Assembly: GCA_903911455.1 (NCBI GenBank)
Contig: CAIWDQ010000308.1
Coordinates: 1 to 6,945, forward strand
Direction of reading: 5' to 3'
From: an uncultured bacterium
GTDB taxonomy: Bacteria > Bacteroidota > Bacteroidia > Bacteroidales > JACABE01
Length of the DNA: 6,945 nt
The notes below the pieces were generated by a model, which saw only the letters and a program-made list of their open reading frames with translations, was not told the DNA's origin and ran no database searches. Position numbers and translations under genes: made by a program. Shown one piece after another: positions 1-5,124 of the stretch. Within the stretch, counting starts at the first letter, position 1. Every line of letters starts with the position of its first letter.

Positions 1-25
1 CTTGGCGCGAAAAAAATTAGAAGAA

Positions 26-353
26 GTAAAAAACGTTGTTTTGTGATGATTTTATTTTGGCGAAGTCCAAACAACGTTGTTTGATGATGTTTTTATTTTC
101 GCCATGACCAAACAATGTTGTTTGATGATGATTTTATTTTCGCCATGACCAAACAACGTTGTTTGATGATACTTTTTTTTTCGCCAAGACCAAACAACGT
201 TGTTTGATGATGTTTTTATTTTCGCCAAGACCAAACAACGTTGTTTGATGATGTTTTTATTTTCGCCAAGACCAAACAACGTTGTTTGATGATACTTTTT
301 TTTTCGCCAAGACCAAACAACGTTGTTTGGTGATGCTTTTATTTTCGCTAGCT
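26..353. repeat. Tandem array of a 41-bp unit with a 16-bp palindrome
   Basis: Seven clear copies start at 67, 108, 149, 190, 231, 272 and 313, exactly 41 bp apart, preceded by a degenerate copy at 26-66. Each clear copy opens with CCAAACAACGTTGTTTG, whose last 16 bases form a perfect palindrome centred on AACGTT; the copy at 108 has one centre change (AATG). A conserved second part follows: GATG, a T-rich run, then TTTTCGCCAAGA (CATGA in the first two clear copies). Copies 190 and 231 are identical, and 149 equals 272, which points to block duplication. In the last copy the palindrome extends to 20 bp (312-331), and the unit decays after about 348. The second part is as conserved as the palindrome, so this is a continuous tandem repeat and not a repeat-spacer array. 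Function unknown. Confidence 0.95.
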
Positions 354-447
354 CGCAAAGCGCTGTTCTTCAACAATAATGTTTTTTATTCTATTTAGAG
401 ATAAATCCATCGTCTGGCACGACGTTTTCATTAATTTAAAAGAATTA

Positions 448-514
448 AAGCAATTTTTGATAAATTTTTATTTAGATTGCTTCAAATTGTTCTTAATTTG
501 AGAAAGTATTTTCT
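448..514 (-). other. Three abutting hairpins downstream of hddA (possible weak terminator)
   Basis: Just after the hddA stop codon, in the direction of transcription, three inverted repeats follow with no gaps. The first is AGAAA/TTTCT around GTAT (501-514). The second is CAAATT/AATTTG with a 6-nt loop (483-500). The third is AAGCAAT/ATTGCTT (448-482), which contains an inner TAAAT/ATTTA pair. Stems are AT-rich and there is no clean U-tract, so this is at best a weak terminator or RNA 3' end. The stretch 354-447 between this block and the 41-bp array shows no gene; its only structure is a 4-bp stem CGTC/GACG at 411-424. Confidence 0.3.
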
Positions 515-528
515 AAAGTTTTATAAGA

Positions 529-1554
529 TTAATCAATCGTCCAGGTTTCTAAGCCTTGTTTGGTAAACTCATATCGTTGCACACTTCCACCAAACTTATC
601 TAAAGCTTTAATTACGTTATAACGAGTAGTTCCGGGGCAATAGAAGAAAATAAAACCTCCACCACCGGCACCTGAAATCTTTCCACCCGAAGCTCCTGCT
701 TTAATTGCAGTTTCATACAAATCTTCGAATAAAGTTGTGGTAATGCCTTCAGCCATTTGCTTTTTATATTGCCACCCAAGATTAAGGATTTCACCAATTT
801 GATCAAGCTTACCCTTTAACAATGCTTCCTTCATAAGGACAGATTGTTCCTTTAATTTATGCATTGCCTCAATAGGTTTCTCACTTTTAGAACTTACATT
901 CTTCTGTTGCCTCTCAATAATGTCAGATGAATTACGACTTGTTTGTGTATAATATAATATAATATTGTATGCAAGTTCGTTCATCACCTTATCCTTAATA
1001 CGAAGGGGATTTATAATCACTTTATCTTTATCATAAAACTCCATGAAGTTAAATCCTCCAAATGTTGCAGCATACTGATCCTGTTTGCCACCAGCCATTG
1101 CCATATCAATTCTTTCAATTTCAAAAGCTAAGTGCGCAAGATCATACTCGCCTAAGGGTAGCGAAAGCCATTCCGCGAAAGCGCCAAGAACAGCAACAAC
1201 CAAGGTAGAAGAAGTGCCCAGACCCGACCCCGGAGGCGCATCTACATAAGTAGAAAGTTCAAAAGACAAAGGTTTATGGATGTATTTTTTTACGATACGG
1301 TTGTAAATTGCTTTAAGCAGATCAACTTTATCGCCCATAGGTAGTTCAAGAACAGAATCGTATTCAAAAACTTCATCTTTATCATTTAATCTTATGATAA
1401 TTTTATTGTCATCACGAGGTACGATATTCGCGTAAGCATACATACTTATTGTAGCGTTCAAAATTGCACCGCCATAGATGTCAGAATATGGCGAAACGTC
1501 TGTTCCTCCGCCTGCAAGGCCTATTCTTAAAGGTGCTTTACTTCTTATTATCAT
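529..1554 (-). CDS. hddA: D-glycero-alpha-D-manno-heptose-7-phosphate kinase (GHMP kinase, HddA-type)
   Basis: The 341-residue product is a cytoplasmic GHMP-superfamily kinase of the usual HddA length. By family it phosphorylates C1 of D-glycero-alpha-D-manno-heptose 7-phosphate to the 1,7-bisphosphate, on the way to GDP-heptose for S-layer, capsule or LPS glycans. All three GHMP motifs are present: the N-terminal substrate-side motif with LRIGLAGGGTD at 9-19, the ATP-binding loop PPGSGLGTSS at 107-116, and motif 3 GGKISGAGGGGF at 290-301. The segment AGGKQDQYAATFGG at 154-167 includes D159, the likely catalytic aspartate, and is typical of the heptose-kinase branch. The ATG at 1554 overlaps the stop of the upstream glycosyltransferase (ATGA), so translation is probably coupled. 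No gmhA, gmhB or hddC homologue lies in the window, so the rest of the pathway must be elsewhere. Assignment to this family is firm; the exact sugar is inferred from family resemblance. Confidence 0.9.
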   Translation of the reverse strand: MIIRSKAPLRIGLAGGGTDVSPYSDIYGGAILNATISMYAYANIVPRDDNKIIIRLNDKDEVFEYDSVLELPMGDKVDLLKAIYNRIVKKYIHKPLSFELSTYVDAPPGSGLGTSSTLVVAVLGAFAEWLSLPLGEYDLAHLAFEIERIDMAMAGGKQDQYAATFGGFNFMEFYDKDKVIINPLRIKDKVMNELAYNIILYYTQTSRNSSDIIERQQKNVSSKSEKPIEAMHKLKEQSVLMKEALLKGKLDQIGEILNLGWQYKKQMAEGITTTLFEDLYETAIKAGASGGKISGAGGGGFIFFYCPGTTRYNVIKALDKFGGSVQRYEFTKQGLETWTID

Positions 1555-2690
1555 TTTTTATAATATAAATCGTAAATAGTTTCAGTCATTCTGTCCCACA
1601 AGTATTTTTTCTTTTCATTAGCAATACCTGTTGCAAAATGCTCTTTTTTATTGTTTTGATAGAAATCAACTAATTTGTCAGCTATATCTCTTGGGTCAGG
1701 TTCAACTACGTAACCTGCTATTCCGTTTGGCACAATTTCGGGCAAACCGCCTACATTAGTCACCAGCATAGGCTTTTCGAAATGATAACAAATTTGTGTA
1801 ACTCCGCTCTGGGTTGCATTTTTATAAGGTTGCACAACTAAATCAGCAGCACAAAAATAATTTGCAACTTCATTATCCGGAATAAAGTCTGTTTTCAAAA
1901 CCAAAGATTCATTCAGCTTATATTTTTCAATTAAATCAAGATATGGTTTTGAATCTTCATAAAACTCGCCGGCAATAATTAACTTTACAGGATAATTTCT
2001 TAACCTTTCATCAGCGAAAGCTTCTAATAATAAATCCAAACCTTTATAACCTCTAATAAATCCAAAAAATAACAGGTACGAATAATTATTATCAAGTCCG
2101 ATATTTTTTAAAGCAGTTTGTTGAGGAATAGCTTCCCCAAAATTATCAAAAATAGGATGTGGACAAAAAGACTTGGCTTTAGTTTCGTCAAAAAACTCAA
2201 TATCTTTTAAAACCGACTTTGACATGGCTACAAAACCATCCACAGGCTTCACAAAATACTTAGTTAACATATTATCGGCTATCCTTTTTTCGTGAGGAAT
2301 AATATTATCAACAATAGTTATAACTTTGGTATGATTATTCCTTTTAACGATCCTGGAAATGGTTCCGAAACAGGGTCCCATGAAAGGGAGCCAGTATTTT
2401 ATGATAAGGATATCCGGTCTTCGTTTTTTAATTTCCCTGCCAATCTTAATCCAGTTAAAAGGATTAATAGAGTTAACTTTTACATTAATCTCTAAATCTT
2501 TTGGGGCGTCCCAATCAGCATATTGAGTTTTGCCGGGAAACAGAAAACCAGGGTATTGTAATTTGAATGTGTAGATACTAACATCATGTCCTTCGTTCTG
2601 AAACTGGCGTGCTAATCTTTCGTTATAGGCAGCCAATCCGCCTCTGAAAGGATATGTAGTACCTAGTATTATGATATTTAATTTTTCCAA
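1551..2690 (-). CDS. GT4-family glycosyltransferase (GT-B fold)
   Basis: This is a 379-residue retaining-type GT-B glycosyltransferase, probably cytoplasmic or peripheral to the inner membrane and acting in envelope or exopolysaccharide glycan assembly. The N-terminal Rossmann strand and glycine loop are NIIILGTTYPFRGG (5-18). The C-terminal domain has FFGFIRGYKG (208-217), the acceptor/donor loop QPYKNATQSGV (287-297) and NVGGLPEIV (312-320). The E-x7-E glutamates usual in GT4 are replaced by Ala and Ile when the loop is aligned, a variant I associate with a Bacteroidota subgroup. No ATG is available near the N-terminus. I chose the TTG at 2690 because it places the first beta strand at the N-terminus and lies 22 nt past a promoter box. 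The alternative TTG at 2720 would add ten residues and overlap that box. It is the first gene of a two-gene operon with hddA. Donor and acceptor cannot be read from sequence. Confidence 0.88.
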   Translation of the reverse strand: MEKLNIIILGTTYPFRGGLAAYNERLARQFQNEGHDVSIYTFKLQYPGFLFPGKTQYADWDAPKDLEINVKVNSINPFNWIKIGREIKKRRPDILIIKYWLPFMGPCFGTISRIVKRNNHTKVITIVDNIIPHEKRIADNMLTKYFVKPVDGFVAMSKSVLKDIEFFDETKAKSFCPHPIFDNFGEAIPQQTALKNIGLDNNYSYLLFFGFIRGYKGLDLLLEAFADERLRNYPVKLIIAGEFYEDSKPYLDLIEKYKLNESLVLKTDFIPDNEVANYFCAADLVVQPYKNATQSGVTQICYHFEKPMLVTNVGGLPEIVPNGIAGYVVEPDPRDIADKLVDFYQNNKKEHFATGIANEKKKYLWDRMTETIYDLYYKK

Positions 2691-2711
2691 AACTTTTATA
2701 ATATTACTGCA

Positions 2712-2719
2712 AAAATACA
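2712..2719 (-). promoter_or_regulatory. Candidate -7 box for the glycosyltransferase-hddA operon
   Basis: Read on the minus strand, TATTTTTG followed by C is an exact match to the Bacteroidota TAnnTTTG box. Transcription would start near 2705, giving a leader of about 15 nt to the TTG at 2690. No TTTG -33 element is found at the usual 19-21 nt spacing; that position falls inside the hairpin at 2731-2758. Confidence 0.45.
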
Positions 2720-2730
2720 AAATAATACAA

Positions 2731-2758
2731 TAATAAATGACTTAAAAGTCATTTATTA
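2731..2758. repeat. Perfect 13-bp inverted repeat
   Basis: TAATAAATGACTT (2731-2743) and its exact reverse complement (2746-2758) are separated by AA. The element sits where the -33 region of the glycosyltransferase promoter should be, so it could be an operator or a cruciform. On either strand it lacks a following U-tract, so it does not look like an intrinsic terminator. Confidence 0.75.
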
Positions 2759-2760
2759 AA

Positions 2761-2918
2761 TTATGAATTATGAATTATGAATTATGAATGTTTGATAACG
2801 TGCAATTATTGGTTTTAAGTTTTTATTATATTGATTAAAAAATTGTGCTTATCTTAAACTTTTAATGTGATTTAATGTTTTCTTAAGCAATTCATAATTC
2901 ATAACTCATAATTCATAA
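2761..2918. repeat. Paired inverted arrays of the heptamer TTATGAA / TTCATAA
   Basis: The left arm is four perfect head-to-tail copies of TTATGAA (2761-2788). The right arm is four copies of the reverse complement TTCATAA (2891-2918), the third reading CTCATAA. The arms therefore form a 28-bp inverted repeat with one mismatch around a 102-bp AT-rich centre with no ORF. Complementarity extends 2 bp outward on each side. The layout resembles a small non-autonomous palindromic element, but no target-site duplication or transposase is visible. The right arm ends 8 bp before the promoter box of the DUF4337 gene. Confidence 0.85.
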
Positions 2919-2926
2919 TTATTTAA

Positions 2927-2934
2927 TATTTTTG
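2927..2934 (+). promoter_or_regulatory. Candidate -7 box for the DUF4337 gene
   Basis: TATTTTTG is an exact TAnnTTTG match ending 26 nt before the ATG at 2961, giving an expected leader of about 20 nt. The -33 position falls inside the TTCATAA array and has no TTTG, so any activity may depend on that repeat. Confidence 0.45.
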
Positions 2935-2960
2935 TCAAAAAAATTTAAACAAAAACATAT

Positions 2961-3506
2961 ATGGCAGACGAACCAAAAGAAAAATGGACCAATTATTTAG
3001 CTCTCACAACAGTATTGATTGCAGTTTGTGCAACTTTATCAACATTTAAAGGTGGTGGCTACAGCACTAAATCATTATTGAGCCAACAAAAAGCCTCTGA
3101 CCAATGGGCTTTTTTTGAAGCTAAAAGTATTAAGGCTTATTTGTTCGATTCACAAAAAGAAAATCTTAACATTCAAAAAAAGATGCTTCCTAAAGATGTA
3201 AAGAACGAAGGGAATATACTGATTTATCAAAATGCAATTGATACTATTGCTAAAAAAGTAAAAAAGTATGAAGCAGAAAAAGCTCAAATATCAATAGAAG
3301 CAAAAAAGTTTGAGGCAGAACGCGACGAGTGCAAATTGCATTCTTCGGCGTTTGGCATGGCAGTTATCTTCCTGCAAGTTGCCATTTTGCTCTCATCCAT
3401 TGCAGCCCTTATCAAGCGTAAATATCTCTGGTATATCAGTATGGTTATTGGGATATTTGGAATTGTATACTTCATTAACGGATTCCTTTTGTTTTTTAAC
3501 GCTTAA
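2961..3506 (+). CDS. DUF4337-family membrane protein
   Basis: The 181-residue product matches the general plan of DUF4337 proteins, whose function is unknown. Residues 11-29 form a first membrane helix. It is followed by a conserved-looking segment QQKASDQWAFFEAKSIKAY (42-60), which carries the family-typical N/DQW-A-x-FxAKSIK pattern. Residues 60-127 are strongly charged (K, E, Q rich) and probably a helical or coiled-coil extramembrane domain. Two further helices lie at about 131-150 and 156-178, with the basic turn IKRKY between them. There is no cleavable signal peptide, so it is likely an inner-membrane protein. The start is the ATG at 2961, the first after the promoter box. It is divergent from the glycosyltransferase operon and appears monocistronic. 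Its role is not inferable from context. Confidence 0.85.
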   Translation: MADEPKEKWTNYLALTTVLIAVCATLSTFKGGGYSTKSLLSQQKASDQWAFFEAKSIKAYLFDSQKENLNIQKKMLPKDVKNEGNILIYQNAIDTIAKKVKKYEAEKAQISIEAKKFEAERDECKLHSSAFGMAVIFLQVAILLSSIAALIKRKYLWYISMVIGIFGIVYFINGFLLFFNA

Positions 3507-3531
3507 ATAAAAAGATTAGTCTAAAGAATTT

Positions 3532-3561
3532 AAATTATTTTTCATTAGAATTATAATTTTT
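3532..3561 (+). terminator. Weak AT-only terminator candidate after the DUF4337 gene
   Basis: AAATTAT (3532-3538) can pair with ATAATTT (3553-3559), ending in five T residues (3557-3561). The stem is 7 bp of A-T pairs with a 14-nt loop, so stability is low and the call is tentative. Confidence 0.25.
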
Positions 3562-3570
3562 ATCATTGTA

Positions 3571-3604
3571 TTCATAATATGGTATCTAAAAACTATATTA
3601 TGAA
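3571..3604. repeat. 10-bp inverted repeat containing single TTCATAA/TTATGAA heptamers
   Basis: TTCATAATAT (3571-3580) and ATATTATGAA (3595-3604) are exact reverse complements around a 14-nt loop. The outer seven bases are the same heptamer as in the arrays at 2761-2918, here in opposite order. There is no U-tract after it. It lies 13 bp before the second 41-bp array. Confidence 0.6.
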
Positions 3605-3616
3605 ATAAAAAGGCAT

Positions 3617-3821
3617 TTATAGAAATCCACAGAGGCGAATTTGATATCAATTTCGTCGCTGTGGATGCCACAGAAGGCAATTTGAAATCAAAACCGTCGC
3701 TGTGGATGCCACAGAAAGCAATTTGAAATCAATTTCGTTGCTGTGGATGCCACAGGAAGCAATTTGAAATCATTTTGGCAGCTGTGGATGCCACAGAAAG
3801 CATATTTTTATCAAGATCGGC
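3617..3821. repeat. Second 41-bp tandem array with a CTGTGG/CCACAG hairpin
   Basis: Five units of exactly 41 bp start at 3617, 3658, 3699, 3740 and 3781 and fill 205 bp. Units 2-5 open with GCTGTGGATGCCACAG, a 6-bp stem (CTGTGG/CCACAG) around ATG. The first unit keeps only the CCACAG half, and the last decays after about 3802. A conserved part, about GCAATTTGAAATCA, follows, then roughly 8 variable bases (AAACCGTC, ATTTCGTT, TTTTGGCA and others). CCACAG of one unit can also pair with CTGTGG of the next, so two alternative folds exist. The array occupies the spacer between two plus-strand genes; the rest of 3507-3967 is AT-rich with no ORF. Function unknown. Confidence 0.93.
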
Positions 3822-3893
3822 TTATAAAAATTCCATTAATCAAATATTATTAAAAATATTAATATTGATACTCTAAATGGGAAAGATTTATTG

Positions 3894-3901
3894 TAATTTT
3901 G
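3894..3901 (+). promoter_or_regulatory. Candidate -7 box for the secreted protein gene
   Basis: TAATTTTG followed by C is an exact TAnnTTTG match in the TTGTAATTTTGC context common before Bacteroidota genes. It predicts a start near 3908 and a 60-nt leader to the ATG at 3968. No good TTTG -33 element is seen at the normal distance. Confidence 0.5.
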
Positions 3902-3967
3902 CAATTCAAAAATAACTTAATTCTTAACCTAAATTATATGCATTTATAAGCTATTTAAAAAACAAGA

Positions 3968-5116
3968 ATGAAAAAATTATTACTATTTATTTTCTTCCTA
4001 AGTGTCTCGTGTAATATCTATTCCCAATATTATCTTAATAATTTTGATTTTGAAAAAATACTTTTTACAAGTATGAATTTAAGGATGCTAAATATAAAAT
4101 CAATTTGCAAAAAAGAATATAATCAAGACTCAGATTATAATATGATTGAAAATGGCTATCATTGTATTTATCTTGATTCAAATGGTAGCTATAAAGCTAA
4201 TATATACTATGATAAATCAGGAAAAGAAATAAGTAAATCACTTAATCTTAAACAAAATAACAAAGTTGATATTATCTTAACAATTTTAAATAATGGAGAT
4301 ACACTTTGGGGTGTTGCTTATTATGAAAATGAAAAAAATAATCAGGAGTTTTATACAATTACTTCTACTCATTTAATTAAAAGTCATTACATATATTATA
4401 CAGAACCCGGCTTATATACTTCCCAAATTATTTTTTTTAATTCTATTGGAGATACTTCTGTAAAAGTTAATCTAAAGTTTAATGGATTTGGTCAACCTGT
4501 TGAGGAGATAGATTATATGTTTGATACAGTAGTTGTAAGTGCATCTGTTTGTGAGTATGATAAAAATAATAAAATTAGTAAAATATTTTCAAGAGATTAT
4601 CTTGAAAACAGTAATATAGAACAGAATTTTGAATATGATTCACAGGGACTTCCCATTAAGCAATATATTTATAAAAATGAGATCCCATTTAAATCATTCA
4701 CTATAACTTATAATACAAATATTGATCTATTATATTATAATGAGAATTTAAAAATAGATTCAATTTGTTATAATTTTGATAAAGTAAAATCCCTACCTTA
4801 TTTAATTAAAAAATATCCTAGGATTCAGAATGATAGTTTGCTTAGAAATTTATTAATGAATAATAAGGACATAATTGTATATTGCTGGGATAAAAATAAA
4901 ATGGATATTTCTTTTAATTATACTATTGATAAATTGGGTCATGCTAAAGATGTTGAACTCATTATTAATGGTATGAATCCAAATGTTAAAAATAGAATTG
5001 AAAATCTAATCAAAGATTTTATTATAGGTGAACCTGCAATTTCTGGATATGGTCTTCCAATTGAAATCCCAATGTTTATAAGTTGGGAGTTAAAGAAAGG
5101 GCGCAAAAAATATTAA
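3968..5116 (+). CDS. Secreted YD-repeat-like protein with a TonB-C-like C-terminus
   Basis: I do not recognise this 382-residue protein as a named family member. It begins with a clear signal peptide, MKKLLLFIFFLSVSC, with probable cleavage after YSQ (18-20), typical of Bacteroidota. C15 makes a lipoprotein possible, but the lipobox (SVSC) is poor. The middle is rich in Tyr, Asn and Asp and has loose YD-type units: YLDSNGSY (68-75), YYDKSGKEI (80-88), FNGFGQPV (171-178), EYDKNNKI (196-203) and EYDSQGLPI (222-230). Residues 313-374, beginning DISFNYTIDKLGHAKDVEL, then INGMNPNV and a GLPIEIPMFISW strand, resemble the TonB C-terminal domain. If that is right, the protein is an exported relative of the YwqK-like/TonB proteins and not a membrane-anchored energy transducer. 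It is visibly more AT-rich than its neighbours and converges on the next gene with 8 bp between stops. Confidence 0.75.
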   Translation: MKKLLLFIFFLSVSCNIYSQYYLNNFDFEKILFTSMNLRMLNIKSICKKEYNQDSDYNMIENGYHCIYLDSNGSYKANIYYDKSGKEISKSLNLKQNNKVDIILTILNNGDTLWGVAYYENEKNNQEFYTITSTHLIKSHYIYYTEPGLYTSQIIFFNSIGDTSVKVNLKFNGFGQPVEEIDYMFDTVVVSASVCEYDKNNKISKIFSRDYLENSNIEQNFEYDSQGLPIKQYIYKNEIPFKSFTITYNTNIDLLYYNENLKIDSICYNFDKVKSLPYLIKKYPRIQNDSLLRNLLMNNKDIIVYCWDKNKMDISFNYTIDKLGHAKDVELIINGMNPNVKNRIENLIKDFIIGEPAISGYGLPIEIPMFISWELKKGRKKY

Positions 5117-5124
5117 AGTATTAT

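Noticed and set aside
52..279. Minus-strand 75-codon open frame across the first repeat array
   Set aside because: It is a by-product of the 41-bp repeat: the period is not a multiple of three, so the peptide cycles through all three frames every 123 bp and looks low-complexity. No promoter or conserved domain is visible.
26..353. CRISPR array
   Set aside because: The sequence between the palindromes is the same in every unit, so there are no unique spacers, and no cas gene lies in the window.
2292..2495. Plus-strand 67-codon frame inside the glycosyltransferase gene
   Set aside because: It lies entirely antisense to a well-supported coding region and shows no domain or promoter.
2789..2890. 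Additional inverted repeat in the heptamer element core (GTGCAATT versus AATTGTGC)
   Set aside because: The second is a mirror-like order and not the reverse complement, so it cannot form a stem.
3284..3510. Short frames on both strands within the DUF4337 gene
   Set aside because: Both are overlapping frames of a gene with clear membrane helices and family motif; nothing supports them independently.
3617..3821. CRISPR-like array
   Set aside because: Only about 8 bases per unit vary, far too short for spacers, and the array has five units with no cas genes.
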